Positions 24,692-34,147 of a stretch of DNA of 43,534 nt are shown here, one piece after another (the stretch's first letter is position 1; every line of letters starts with the position of its first letter). Location: positions 1 to 43,534 of the forward strand of contig CAZFZB010000010.1 in the NCBI GenBank assembly GCA_964523415.1, given 5' to 3'. Both the position numbers and the translations under genes were made by a program. Source of the DNA: M0108 sp964523415 (GTDB lineage Bacteria; Pseudomonadota; Gammaproteobacteria; Chromatiales; Chromatiaceae). The notes beneath the pieces are model-generated. The model was not told the origin of the DNA and searched no databases. It was given only the letters and a program-made list of their open reading frames with translations.

Positions 24692-25333
24692 GTGAACCAG
24701 GTAGAAGAACTCGAACGGGCCCTGATGGCCCGCGCCGAACGACTCGCCAGCGCCTATCGGGAAATGACCCAGCGCAGCCGCGACACCATCCTGCGCGAGG
24801 CGGCGGAACGCCTCCGGCTGCGGGAGCAACGCGAAGAATCCATTGCCCGTTCCCTGGGCGAACGCGCCTTCCGCCAACAGGTCCAGGCCAGCGAACTCAA
24901 GATGCAAAGCCATCTCGACCGGGTACGCTGGAACCTGGTGACGGACGTGGAGGGCCGGCTGCGCGAGCGGCTGCAGACCTTTATGGCAGACGAGGTGGCC
25001 TACAGCCAGACCCTGGAGCAATTTCTCATTCAGGCAGTGGCCGAGATCGAGGCCGAACAACTGGTGGTCGAGGTCAACGCCCAAGACCATCAGCGCTTGG
25101 CACCCCAATGGGAGGCCTTCGCCCACCGCATCTCCCCGGACAAGCACCTGCATCTGGCTGAGCACCCTATCTCCTGCCTGGGCGGCGTGCGAGTAGCGAG
25201 CGCGGACCAGCGTATTCGGGTCGATAACACCTTCGAGGGTCGGTTGGAGCGGCTGCGCGCCAGGATTCAGCAGGTCATCCTGGAACGGCTGCTGCCTGGC
25301 GGCCTCGACACCGGCAATCTCTTCGGCGGCTGA
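24692..25333 (+). CDS. atpE: V-type ATPase subunit E (peripheral stalk)
   Basis: A 213-residue subunit E. The N-terminal 110 residues are a charged coiled coil (LERALMARAERLASAYREMTQRSRDTIL), and the C-terminal domain has ISCLGGVRVASADQRIRVDNTFEGRLERL, the conserved 'ggv.v...dG.i.vdNTfe.RLe' motif that contacts the catalytic head. It uses a GTG start. Four bases separate it from the subunit A gene, so the two are probably translated together. Confidence 0.92.
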   Translation: MNQVEELERALMARAERLASAYREMTQRSRDTILREAAERLRLREQREESIARSLGERAFRQQVQASELKMQSHLDRVRWNLVTDVEGRLRERLQTFMADEVAYSQTLEQFLIQAVAEIEAEQLVVEVNAQDHQRLAPQWEAFAHRISPDKHLHLAEHPISCLGGVRVASADQRIRVDNTFEGRLERLRARIQQVILERLLPGGLDTGNLFGG

Positions 25334-25337
25334 CATC

Positions 25338-27143
25338 ATGAGCGAACACACCCGCACCGGCCATATCCGCGAGATCAATGGCCCCATTGTCACCATTGTC
25401 CTGCCCGGCGTCCGCAATGGCGAGCAGGTCCGCATCGGTGAACTGGGGCTATTCGGGGAGGTCATCTCCCTGTGCGGTCAGGAGGCCATTGTCCAGACAT
25501 ACGAATCCACCGATGGCGTCCGCCCCGGTGAACCCGCCACCGGGCTGGGTTGGCCCCTGTCGGTGGAATTGGGGCCCGGGCTACTCGGCGGCATTTTTGA
25601 CGGCGTCCAGCGCCCCCTGGAAAAAATAGCCCTCCAGTGCGGCGACTACATCAACCGTGGCCTGAACATTGCCGGCCTTGACCACCAGCGGCGCTGGGAT
25701 TTCGAACCTAATCCCAAGCTGGAACCCGGCACCCGGATAGGCCCTGGCACCGTCCTTGGCACGGTCCAAGAAACCCAGACCATCCTGCACCGTATTCTGG
25801 TACCCCCGACCCTCAGCGGCGAACTGGAAGAGATCGCCCCAGCCGGGGACTATGACCTGGAAAAGACCATCGGCCATCTGCGGGACGGCCAAGGCCACAC
25901 CCATCGCCTCAAACTTTTCCACCGCTGGCCGGTGCGCAAACCGCGCCCTTATTTGCGCCGAGATGACGGCATCGCCCCCCTCATCACGGGTCAGCGCGTC
26001 ATCGACAGCTTCTTCCCACAACTCAAGGGGGGCAAAGGGGCGGTTCCGGGCCCCTTTGGCGCCGGTAAGACCGTGGTACAGCAACAGGTGGCGCGCTGGT
26101 CCAACGCGGACATCGTCATCTACGTCGGCTGCGGCGAGCGCGGCAATGAGCTGGTGGACGTGCTGGAGACCTTCCCCCAGCTCGACGACCCCTACAGCGG
26201 CCGCAAGCTGATGGAACGTACGCTCCTGGTGGCCAACACCTCCAACATGCCGGTCGTCGCCCGCGAGGCATCTGTCTACGTCGGCATCACCATGGCCGAG
26301 TATTACCGCGACATGGGCTACGACGTGGTCATGTTAGCGGATTCCACTAGCCGATGGGCCGAGGCCCTGCGCGAGGTCTCGGGCCGCCTGGGGCAAATGC
26401 CGGTGGAAGAGGGCTATCCTGCCTACCTGGCCTCGCGCCTGGCCGCCGTGTACGAGCGCGCGGGTCGAGTCGAGACCCATGGCGCCGGCTCCGGCTCCGT
26501 CACCCTAATCGGCGCCGTTTCGCCCCCGGGTGGTGACTTTTCCGAACCCGTGACCAGCCACACCAAGGATATCATCGAGACCTTCTGGGCCCTGTCCAAG
26601 GAACTGGCAGATGCCCGCCACTATCCCAGCATCGATTGGGTGACCAGCTTCTCCGGCCACGTCCACACCGCCGCTGAGTGGTGGCACCAGGAGATCAGTC
26701 GCGACTGGGAGCGCCGTCGCACCGAGGCCCTGGCCCTGTTGGCGAGGGACGCAGAGCTATCGCGCATCGTCAACCTGGTGGGCCCTGAGGCCCTGTCATC
26801 CGCCCAACGTTGGGAGTTGGAGGGCGCGGCCCTCATCAAGGAGGGCGTACTTCAGCAAAGCGCCCTCGACGAAGTGGACACCTTCTGCTCGCCACGCAAG
26901 CAGTTCTCCCTGCTCGATCTGGTCATTTTCATATTCAAGCAAGGCGCGACCCTGATTGAACTGGGCGTGCCGGTGCAGGAACTCCAACAGTTGCCCCTTC
27001 TGGCCCGGGTGCGACGCTGCAAGTCCATGTTCAACAGCGATCAGGTTGACCAGATCGAGGCATTGAAGGAGGAGGTCGGCCGTGTCTTTGAGAAGATGCG
27101 CCTGGAATACGCCAAGCCCGACGCGGCCGCCACCATCGCATAG
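25338..27143 (+). CDS. atpA: V-type ATPase catalytic subunit A
   Basis: A 601-residue catalytic ATPase subunit. It has an N-terminal beta-barrel (GHIREINGPIVTIVLPG), the A-type non-homologous insert (about 115-200), Walker A GPFGAGKT (238-245), a Walker B region YDVVMLADSTSRWAEALREVSGRLGQMPVEEGYP with the catalytic Glu block, and the C-terminal helical domain. Subunits A and B alternate in the cytoplasmic head that makes or hydrolyses ATP. Every catalytic motif is intact, so the enzyme should be active. Confidence 0.97.
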   Translation: MSEHTRTGHIREINGPIVTIVLPGVRNGEQVRIGELGLFGEVISLCGQEAIVQTYESTDGVRPGEPATGLGWPLSVELGPGLLGGIFDGVQRPLEKIALQCGDYINRGLNIAGLDHQRRWDFEPNPKLEPGTRIGPGTVLGTVQETQTILHRILVPPTLSGELEEIAPAGDYDLEKTIGHLRDGQGHTHRLKLFHRWPVRKPRPYLRRDDGIAPLITGQRVIDSFFPQLKGGKGAVPGPFGAGKTVVQQQVARWSNADIVIYVGCGERGNELVDVLETFPQLDDPYSGRKLMERTLLVANTSNMPVVAREASVYVGITMAEYYRDMGYDVVMLADSTSRWAEALREVSGRLGQMPVEEGYPAYLASRLAAVYERAGRVETHGAGSGSVTLIGAVSPPGGDFSEPVTSHTKDIIETFWALSKELADARHYPSIDWVTSFSGHVHTAAEWWHQEISRDWERRRTEALALLARDAELSRIVNLVGPEALSSAQRWELEGAALIKEGVLQQSALDEVDTFCSPRKQFSLLDLVIFIFKQGATLIELGVPVQELQQLPLLARVRRCKSMFNSDQVDQIEALKEEVGRVFEKMRLEYAKPDAAATIA

Positions 27144-27157
27144 GCTGGGGACTCGCC

Positions 27158-28537
27158 ATGAGCATCAAAGAATATCGCACCGCCACTGAGGCCCGCGGCG
27201 GTCTCCTGGTCATGAAACGCACCCCTGGGGTCGCATTCGGGGACCGGGTCCTGATCCGGGATCACGGGGGTACCCACCGTAACGGTCAAGTCATCAGAGC
27301 CGCCGACGAGGAGACCCTGATCCTGGTCTTCGAGGGCACGGATGACCTGGACTTGGAGTCCACCTGGGTACGCTTTCTCGACGAACCGGTGGAGATAGCC
27401 CTGTCGCCGGAGTTACTGGGCCGGGTTTTCAATGGCCTGGGTGAGCCCAAGGATAACCGACCGCCGATCCTGTCCAATATTCGCCGTCCCGTCACCGGTG
27501 CCGCCATCAATCCAGCGGCCCGTACCTATCCTCGCGAGTTCATCCAGACCGGTATTTCCACCATCGACGGATTGAACAGCCTGGTGCGTGGTCAAAAACT
27601 ACCGATCTTCTCGGGCTCCGGTCTGCCGCACAATCGCATCGCCGCCCAGATCGTGCGCCAGGCCCGCTTGAAGGACGAGGACACTAGCTTTTCCATCGTC
27701 TTCGCGGCCATGGGCGTTTCCTACGCGGACGCCAAGTTCTTCCGCGACGAATTCGCCAGTTCCGGTGTACTGCGCAATGTAGTCATGTTCATCAACCTCG
27801 CGGATGACCCGCCAGTGGAGCGACTCACCCTGCCCCGCACCGCCCTCACCGCCGCCGAATATCTGGCCTATGATCTCGACCGCCACGTTCTGGTGGTGAT
27901 GACCGACATGACCTATTACGCCGAGGCCCTGCGCGAGGTCGCCACCGCCAAGGGCGATGTGCCTGCGCGCAAGGGCTATCCTGGTTATCTTTATTCCGAC
28001 CTGGCGGAGATTTACGAGCGTTGCGGGCGCATCCATCAGCGCCATGGTTCCATTACCATGATGCCCGTGGTCTCCATGCCCTCGGACGACATCACCCACC
28101 CCATTCCAGACCTGACTGGCTATATCACCGAAGGTCAGATCGTGCTCTCCCGAGAGTTGCACAACCAGGGTATCTACCCCCCGGTGCACATCTCGCCGAG
28201 CCTGTCACGCCTGATGAAGGACGGCATCGGCAAGGACGACACCCGCGAGGATCACCCCCGGGTCGCTGCTCAGCTCTATGCCCTCTATGCCCGCGCCCTG
28301 GAAACGCGCAATCTGGCCTCCATCATCGGTGCCGACGAACTTTCCGAGCACGACAAACGCTTTCTGCGCTTCGCCGACGCCTTTGACCAGCGCTTCGTCG
28401 GCCAAGGCGAGGCCGAGGATCGCTCCATCGAGGCCACCCTCAATCTGGCCTGGGAGCTCATGTCGGGCTTCCCGCGCGATATGCTGACCCGACTCAGCGA
28501 AACCGACCTGGCCAAGTACCACCAAGGCACCAAGTAA
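27158..28537 (+). CDS. atpB: V-type ATPase subunit B
   Basis: A 459-residue regulatory nucleotide-binding subunit of the head. It starts with a barrel (VAFGDRVLIRDHGGTHRNGQVI), and has the degenerate P-loop region FSGSGLPHNRIAAQIVRQA in place of Walker A, as in all B subunits, followed by VLVVMTDMTYYAEALREVATAKGDVPARKGYPGYLYSDLA and SMPSDDITHPIPDLTGYITEGQIVL. The length is standard. It lies 14 bases after subunit A and 21 bases before subunit D. Confidence 0.97.
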   Translation: MSIKEYRTATEARGGLLVMKRTPGVAFGDRVLIRDHGGTHRNGQVIRAADEETLILVFEGTDDLDLESTWVRFLDEPVEIALSPELLGRVFNGLGEPKDNRPPILSNIRRPVTGAAINPAARTYPREFIQTGISTIDGLNSLVRGQKLPIFSGSGLPHNRIAAQIVRQARLKDEDTSFSIVFAAMGVSYADAKFFRDEFASSGVLRNVVMFINLADDPPVERLTLPRTALTAAEYLAYDLDRHVLVVMTDMTYYAEALREVATAKGDVPARKGYPGYLYSDLAEIYERCGRIHQRHGSITMMPVVSMPSDDITHPIPDLTGYITEGQIVLSRELHNQGIYPPVHISPSLSRLMKDGIGKDDTREDHPRVAAQLYALYARALETRNLASIIGADELSEHDKRFLRFADAFDQRFVGQGEAEDRSIEATLNLAWELMSGFPRDMLTRLSETDLAKYHQGTK

Positions 28538-28558
28538 TAACCAGGCGGACGGACTGAC

Positions 28559-29182
28559 ATGGCCCAACAATTCATCAAGGTCCCGCCGACCAAAAATACC
28601 CTGCTGAAGCTCAAAAAACAGGTCAGGTTTCTGGAAGAGGGCCATGACCTGCTTGAACGGAAGCGCGAACTGCTGACCCGCCTTGTCTACGAGCGGATCG
28701 GCGAATACCGGCGTTTGCGCCAGGAGGCGGAGGCCGGGGTGGCGGAGGCCTACCGCTGCCTGTCCATCTCCCACCTGCGCATGGGCAGCCGCGGCATCAA
28801 TCAGGCCGCCCTCGGTTCCGAGTTGGCCCTGCGGGTCGATATCCTGCCCCGCCGCAGCCTGGGTGTGGAATACCCGGCGGTCTCCGCCGAGCGCCTCCCC
28901 CTCAAGCCCGTGGGCCTTTTGGGCACCGATGCCAGTTTCGACAACACCCGCGCCAACCTGGCGGACCTGGCAGTTATCCTGGCCCGCCTCGGTGAGGTGG
29001 AAATCGCCCTGCATCGACTGATGGAGGAGCAACGCAAGGCCCAAAAGCGCGTCAACGCCCTCAAATACAACATCATTCCCCTCTACCGCCGCACCATCCA
29101 TTTCATCCAGTCCTCCCTGGAAGAGGAGGAACGCAACACCCTGTTTCAGGTCAAGCGGTTACGGGAATTGGCTCAAGGCTGA
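28559..29182 (+). CDS. atpD: V-type ATPase subunit D (rotor shaft)
   Basis: A 207-residue subunit D. The family opening is clear: VPPTKNTLLKLKKQVRFLEEGHDLLERKRELL, a long helix of the central shaft, and the closing KRVNALKYNIIPLYRRTIHFIQSSLEEEERNTLFQVKRL is its antiparallel partner. The middle part, about 70-140, forms the small variable head. It is the last canonical V-ATPase gene in the operon; there is no dedicated terminator before the SseB-like gene. Confidence 0.95.
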   Translation: MAQQFIKVPPTKNTLLKLKKQVRFLEEGHDLLERKRELLTRLVYERIGEYRRLRQEAEAGVAEAYRCLSISHLRMGSRGINQAALGSELALRVDILPRRSLGVEYPAVSAERLPLKPVGLLGTDASFDNTRANLADLAVILARLGEVEIALHRLMEEQRKAQKRVNALKYNIIPLYRRTIHFIQSSLEEEERNTLFQVKRLRELAQG

Positions 29183-29298
29183 CGAAACACCACTCCCTAA
29201 CAGCGGGTGGCCGAGGCCGTTTAGGTCGTAACGGCTTGAACAGATCCAGGATGACCCCAGTTTGTCACGACCAGTTCAAGACCCAGGAAGACCCTGCC

Positions 29299-29706
29299 AT
29301 GTCCCCATTTTCTCCTCAGAATGACCTGGAACGTCAACTGATCGCCGCCCAGGAAGGCCAGTTGCCCGCCGAGGATTTCATCGCCACCCTCCTTGGCTCG
29401 GAGGTCTTCATGCCCATTTACGAACGCCACCAAATTGGTGGTCTCCAGACGGATCGGGGCGCCGCCTTGCCTCTCAAGATCCAGACGGATACGGGTGAGG
29501 TTCTGGTGCTCTTTACCAGCCCCGAGCGGGCCAAGCACTTTGTGAGCGGCTATCCCGGCTACGGTGGCGGCTTGGTGGTGGATTTCACCTGGATTCTGGA
29601 GAAACTGGGCATCGGCTTTGCCATCAGTCTCAACCCTGGCGAATCCTTTGGCATGGACTTCGAGGCCCAGGATTTGGAACGGATGGCGCGGATGCGAACT
29701 CATTGA
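29299..29706 (+). CDS. SseB-domain protein
   Basis: A 135-residue protein resembling the SseB N-terminal domain: an opening helix (NDLERQLIAAQEGQLPAEDFIATLLGSEVFMPI) and the motif EVLVLFTSPERAKHF, the family's 'ylpvFTs.e.a..f' core. The role of such proteins is poorly defined; SseB itself is named for serine sensitivity. The ATG at 29299 is preferred because AGGAAGA lies about 8 bases upstream; the earlier TTG-initiated frame gives an unrelated extra 21 residues. It follows the V-ATPase operon by 116 bases and may be transcribed with it; no link to the ATPase is shown. Confidence 0.7.
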   Translation: MSPFSPQNDLERQLIAAQEGQLPAEDFIATLLGSEVFMPIYERHQIGGLQTDRGAALPLKIQTDTGEVLVLFTSPERAKHFVSGYPGYGGGLVVDFTWILEKLGIGFAISLNPGESFGMDFEAQDLERMARMRTH

Positions 29707-29874
29707 GGACCCACATCACACCGGTCCTGCCAGGGCCGAGGAATCAAGTTATGTGACGCCTGGAGCCAGGGGGTAGAGCGCCGCCATGTTGACTCGGATG
29801 GCCCTGGGCCTGTGAACCCCCACCCTGTTGTGGTTCATGCTTGAAATCCTATTCTCGAACCGGCGCCAGACACT

Positions 29875-31947
29875 TCACCCCTTCCAGTGCACCACCATGG
29901 CGGTAATGTCGTCGGATTGCGCCGCCCCTCGGGTAAATTCCGTGAGATCGGCTAGCACCCGGTCCAATGCCATCGTGGCCGAGGATGGTGGCCCGCCGGT
30001 AGCCAGTGCTCTTTGCAGGCGTTCTACCCCGTACATGGTATCGTTAACGGCGAAGGCCTCGTTAACCCCATCCGTATACATAAAGAGGGAGTCTCCGCGC
30101 CTCAGGGTCAGGGTCCTTTCGCTGAAGGGCATATCCGGAAAGGCCGCCAGCGCCAGACCCACCGTAGGGATTACTACCTCCACCTCCCCCCCGGCCCGCA
30201 CCAAATAAGGGGGGTTATGTCCGCCACTGCAATAGGTGATCACCCCGGTCGTCAATTCGATTTCGGCATAAAAGACCGTGACGAACATGGACTGTTCATT
30301 TTCCGCCGCCAGCAGGTTGTTCAACCGCGACAGGGTCTCCGCGGGTCCCGAGCCCACCACAGCAACGGTACGTAACATGGTGCGGCTGATCAACATGAAG
30401 AAGGCGGCGGGGATTCCCTTACCCGACACATCCGCCACCACCACCCCCAGAACACCCTCGCGCACCTCGAATACATCGTAAAAGTCCCCGCCCACTTCCT
30501 TGGCGGGGACCATGCTGGCAATCATGTCCAGCATTGGCAGATCCGGGAATTGCCGCGGCAGTATCGACGATTGCATGCTGGCGGCTATCGCCAGTTCCTG
30601 TTGCAGGCTGATCAGTTTGCGTTTGTCCTCGAGCGCCTCCCGGAGATCGCGGACCAATTGGGTGAGTTGTACCTGTTGGACGCTGACCTTGGTTGCCAGA
30701 CGTGAGAAACCCAGGGCGATCAAACCCAGTTCATCACCCACCCCCTTGGACTGGGCGGACTGGGGATCGCTGGCCGCCGTTTCGATCTGACTCAATTCAT
30801 TCAGCAACTCATTGCGCGCCTCGGGTTGCAGGGTCCCAGCCAATTGCTCCATTTGGCGACGGATGAAGCGTTGCTGCCGACCCTGGCGACGTTCCCGCTG
30901 AAGGCCCGCGTGCGCCACTTCTGCCACCGCCCGGCCAAAGGCCTCGACGGCCTCGGCAATGCGACCGATTTCATCGGACCCATGCGGCAATTCGACGTAA
31001 CCGCCGCGCTGACCGCGCGTAAGGTCATGGAGAGCCGCCACCGCATCATCCAGCACCTCGAAATTTCGGCGTAGATAAAAGTACAGCAATAGCATGGCGA
31101 CCATAAAGACCAGGACTGTCCCACCCCCCAGGGCCTTGTCCCAAAGTATTCGGGATGCCACCACCTCGGTCATATCACGGACCAGCAACAGGGTCGCCAA
31201 ACGCCCCCCCATGATATCGGCGACAGGTAAGAGGGCCACTTCCTGGTAGCGGCCATCGTAATTGATCAGGGTCAGGCCACGCCGGTTGGAGGCCGTTGCC
31301 TGCTGGGCCTGCCACCAGAGGCCATCGTCCCTTCCGAACACCCGATGACGCGCTGCATCAATGACATAGAGCCGGCCGCCGGTAGCATGCTGAAAGGCCT
31401 CCAATGCCTGTTTCAAGGGCATGGCGGCCGCGATCCCACCCACTAGGCGCCCGTTATCTGGATCCACGACCGAGACTGCACCGACCACCCCCAGATCGCC
31501 GCCGGGCAAGGCCCGGGTACCACTCAGGATACGACCATTCTGCCGCATCTCAGCCAGACGGCTGGCCCCCAGGAGCGGCGGCTGATCCATGCCATCCCCG
31601 CTCGCCCACAGCAGTTGGCCGCTGTCCCCCAGGATATCGATCCGCAATAAGCCAGTATCAGGAAAGGTGGCCTCGGCCAAGCGGGCCAAGGCTGGCTGAT
31701 CCTTGCGCTGAACGGCATCGATCAAGCGGGTCTCGGACAAAGCCGTCTGGCTCATGAGTCTTTCGGCAATGTCATCAGCCACTCCCACCAAGGCGAAATT
31801 CCAGGCCTGTTCCAATTGCTGTAGCCGCAACTCCGCAATACGGTGATCGAGCTCCGCCTCACGCACAGAGCCCACTGTGAACACCAGCCCGGCGACCGCG
31901 GATACCACCAGCAGGACAAAAACGATGATGCGGGTTCTCAGCAGCAT
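29875..31947 (-). CDS. Membrane sensor-HAMP-PP2C (SpoIIE/RsbU-type) phosphatase
   Basis: A 690-residue signalling phosphatase of the inner membrane. It has an N-terminal helix (about 5-25), a periplasmic sensor of about 240 residues, a second helix (about 275-298), a HAMP region (RRNFEVLDDAVAALHDLTRG...), coiled coils, and a C-terminal PP2C domain with every metal-ligand motif: KEVGGDFYDVF, VVADVSGKGIPAAFFM, CSGGHNPPYL, LFMYTDGVNEA and SDDITAMVV. Such enzymes dephosphorylate STAS-domain anti-sigma antagonists, but no STAS or RsbW-like gene lies in the window, so the target is elsewhere. It is the last gene of the sensory operon. ATG 31947 is preferred; a GTG at 31980 would overlap the preceding gene. 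Confidence 0.92.
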   Translation of the reverse strand: MLLRTRIIVFVLLVVSAVAGLVFTVGSVREAELDHRIAELRLQQLEQAWNFALVGVADDIAERLMSQTALSETRLIDAVQRKDQPALARLAEATFPDTGLLRIDILGDSGQLLWASGDGMDQPPLLGASRLAEMRQNGRILSGTRALPGGDLGVVGAVSVVDPDNGRLVGGIAAAMPLKQALEAFQHATGGRLYVIDAARHRVFGRDDGLWWQAQQATASNRRGLTLINYDGRYQEVALLPVADIMGGRLATLLLVRDMTEVVASRILWDKALGGGTVLVFMVAMLLLYFYLRRNFEVLDDAVAALHDLTRGQRGGYVELPHGSDEIGRIAEAVEAFGRAVAEVAHAGLQRERRQGRQQRFIRRQMEQLAGTLQPEARNELLNELSQIETAASDPQSAQSKGVGDELGLIALGFSRLATKVSVQQVQLTQLVRDLREALEDKRKLISLQQELAIAASMQSSILPRQFPDLPMLDMIASMVPAKEVGGDFYDVFEVREGVLGVVVADVSGKGIPAAFFMLISRTMLRTVAVVGSGPAETLSRLNNLLAAENEQSMFVTVFYAEIELTTGVITYCSGGHNPPYLVRAGGEVEVVIPTVGLALAAFPDMPFSERTLTLRRGDSLFMYTDGVNEAFAVNDTMYGVERLQRALATGGPPSSATMALDRVLADLTEFTRGAAQSDDITAMVVHWKG

Positions 31948-31957
31948 GGCGGCAATC

Positions 31958-33358
31958 TCATCCTGCTGGCTCCGGAGCACTCAGGGCCCCCACCAGTGAA
32001 ATCGTCACCAGCAATGCCACGCTGACACTGATGGTGAGGGAATCGCCCAGGAGGCCCCACGCCAGGGCCAGCCCGGCAAGAGACCCGGCCAGGATGACCC
32101 AAATACCGCCGCCCATCCCACCCGCGATTTTGGCTGCGCGCCTTTGTCGCAATGCCAGACCCCAGGCTAATCCGACCGCCCCGCCCGCGGCCCCGTCCAT
32201 CGCCAGCGCCTCGAGGTCCCCGGCCCAGGCAATGCCATTGCAGAGGATGGCGACAAGGAAAAGGGCCGCCGCCATAACCGCCAGCGACCGCCGCCAACCG
32301 AGGATCCAGCCCAGAACCAACCCGATGACCAGGGACCCGGCCACCACTAGAAGAATCGGCAGCGGCGGCAGGCCTAACACGAGCCCGTCGGCGCTCGTCA
32401 TCATGCCCGCCGCCGCCAGGGTCAGGGCAAAGAAGTCGGCATCGCTGGCGCGAGGATCATGGAGAGGGGCCGGGGTGCTGGCCAGTCCCTCACCCAGATC
32501 CGTGAGAACAGCATTCTGGGTCCGGATCGCGGCCGCAGCGACCTCCTGATCGAACACCGCATGCCGCACATCCTCTGCCTGGGCGATGAACCCCAAGCGG
32601 CGGGCATAAAGACCAGCGGCAATGGCATTGAAGGCCAAAAGGCACCGCCCCACGCCATCACGGGCGCGGCGAACCAGGAGTCGATCGAAACGCCCCTCAC
32701 CTGCGGCATTCATGGCCACCGCCAGTCTGGCCAAGGGCTCAATCACCCCGCCCCGTACTGTCACCACCGTCCAGGCCAGGGCCAACAGCAGACAACCCAC
32801 CCAAAAGGGCCACGCCTCCAGGATCTTTTGGGTCAGATCCCGAATTATTTCCCCAGGTTCGACCGCGGCCCACACAGCGCCGCTAGCTGCCGTCAGGGGC
32901 ACCCGCACCAGGGCGAAGGGCCCAGTCTCCAGCCGGACCACAGCCTCGGGGGACTCCGCTACCACCGGTGGCTCCAGCGTCCACTGCTCAAGTAGGCCCT
33001 CCACTTGGCTGGCCTTGAGCCCGGTCTGATAGAGCAAGCCCCCATCGGGGCCGGTCACAACGAAAAACCTCAGCTCGGGCAGGCTCTCCAGCCGTATCGC
33101 AAGATAGGGCTCTACACCTGGCAATTCGGGCAAGGGCACCCCATAGCCGATGGCACGGTTGAGATCGGTAGCGATGGAACGGGCAGCGGCAGTGGCTGCG
33201 GCAACACGCACCGCAGTCAGGGTCTCACGGGTTTCATTGAATCCCAGAACAGAAACCAAACCCAATACCAGCAAGGCCAACAGGATCGCCAGGAAGGGCA
33301 ACAGCCGGGCGACTCCGAGGTTGAGATGAGGGACCCCCTGCCTTACCTGGGCCCTCAT
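31958..33358 (-). CDS. Short-periplasmic-sensor, HAMP-like, multi-helix membrane protein
   Basis: A 466-residue membrane protein. After TM1 (about 19-40) comes the operon's shared sensor module, with LNRAIGYGVPLPELPGVEPYL and RFFVVTGPDGGLLYQTGL; TM2 (about 184-205) is followed by a HAMP-like stretch (RLAVAMNAAGEGRFDRLLVRR). The C-terminal third holds five or six hydrophobic helices (ILLVVAGSLVIGLVLGWILG to SVALLVTISLVGALSA) with no recognised family. There is no kinase, cyclase or phosphatase domain. It ends 10 bases before the phosphatase start and may relay the signal to that protein through membrane contact (inference). Confidence 0.7.
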   Translation of the reverse strand: MRAQVRQGVPHLNLGVARLLPFLAILLALLVLGLVSVLGFNETRETLTAVRVAAATAAARSIATDLNRAIGYGVPLPELPGVEPYLAIRLESLPELRFFVVTGPDGGLLYQTGLKASQVEGLLEQWTLEPPVVAESPEAVVRLETGPFALVRVPLTAASGAVWAAVEPGEIIRDLTQKILEAWPFWVGCLLLALAWTVVTVRGGVIEPLARLAVAMNAAGEGRFDRLLVRRARDGVGRCLLAFNAIAAGLYARRLGFIAQAEDVRHAVFDQEVAAAAIRTQNAVLTDLGEGLASTPAPLHDPRASDADFFALTLAAAGMMTSADGLVLGLPPLPILLVVAGSLVIGLVLGWILGWRRSLAVMAAALFLVAILCNGIAWAGDLEALAMDGAAGGAVGLAWGLALRQRRAAKIAGGMGGGIWVILAGSLAGLALAWGLLGDSLTISVSVALLVTISLVGALSAPEPAG

Positions 33359-33376
33359 GATGACCCTCCGCCCGCC

Positions 33377-34147
33377 TCATGCCATTTCATCGAGTTGCAC
33401 CAATTCCTCTTCGGCCTCGGCCAATCTCTGCTGACGGGCCGCCGTGGCAGCGGCAAAATCCGCCAGGGGCAGGCCCAGGTCTCCGGAGGGGCTGATGACC
33501 ACCGCCCCCTCCCCCAGGGACCCTTCCAGCCTCGTCATGGCATTCGACACCCAGGCCAAACGCTGGTCCAGGCGGCGAGCCAGTCCAGTACCCAGAGCCA
33601 TTGCCAACAGGCACAGCAGGGTCAGGGCCGGCGCTGTCCTCACAATCAAGGACAAGCCGAAATCGATGCTAGCCTCCCGGGAGGACCCGGCGGACAGACG
33701 GAGCAGGGATACCCCAGCCTGGGTACCGTAATCATTGGTCACGGGCAGCCAGAAAATCTCGTCGTCGCCCTCGACCTGCTGGCCACCAGCCGACCGGACC
33801 CCCGACTTATCCAATAGCTGTTCGCCGATTTCCACCGGATCCGTGGAAAACAAGGCTAGTCCCTGTTCATCCAGCACTGCCACGGCCCGCATACCGGTCA
33901 TCTTCAGGCGCGCTTCCTCCAAAAGCCTCTCCACCTCTGGTAGTTGCGCCAATGGCAAACCCAGACTCAGCCGTGTCTCCAAGGCCGATGTCAGGTCTTG
34001 CAAGACCAGATGCGCATGAGCCTTGAGGGCGGCATCACGACGTTCCATGTGATCATGGGTCCAAAAGCCCAGGGCAGCGAACCAGGCGAAGAGCACCGTA
34101 CCAACCAGCGCGATGCTAAATCGTGCTGTGATCCCCAGGGCAGGCAT
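33377..34147 (-). CDS. Short-periplasmic-sensor membrane protein with HAMP-like end
   Basis: A 256-residue protein with two membrane helices (about 8-28 and 170-188) around a periplasmic module containing LETRLSLGLPLAQLPEVERLL and RAVAVLDEQGLALFSTDP, the same pattern as three other proteins of this operon. The cytoplasmic end (DQRLAWVSNAMTRLEGSLGEGAVV...) is HAMP-like and closes with a coiled coil, without an output domain. It starts in a one-base TGATG overlap with the upstream acetyltransferase gene. It could act as a stand-alone input that pairs with another membrane protein of the operon. Confidence 0.7.
   Translation of the reverse strand: MPALGITARFSIALVGTVLFAWFAALGFWTHDHMERRDAALKAHAHLVLQDLTSALETRLSLGLPLAQLPEVERLLEEARLKMTGMRAVAVLDEQGLALFSTDPVEIGEQLLDKSGVRSAGGQQVEGDDEIFWLPVTNDYGTQAGVSLLRLSAGSSREASIDFGLSLIVRTAPALTLLCLLAMALGTGLARRLDQRLAWVSNAMTRLEGSLGEGAVVISPSGDLGLPLADFAAATAARQQRLAEAEEELVQLDEMA

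Noticed and set aside
24395..25465. 356-residue minus-strand ORF opposite V-ATPase genes
   Set aside because: It is the shadow of the subunit F, E and A genes in a GC-rich sequence, with no ribosome site or family resemblance.
29214..29237. Possible terminator after the V-ATPase subunit D gene
   Set aside because: Only a short stem (gccgtt / aacggc plus two flanking pairs), no T-tract, and the SseB-like gene follows; too weak to call.
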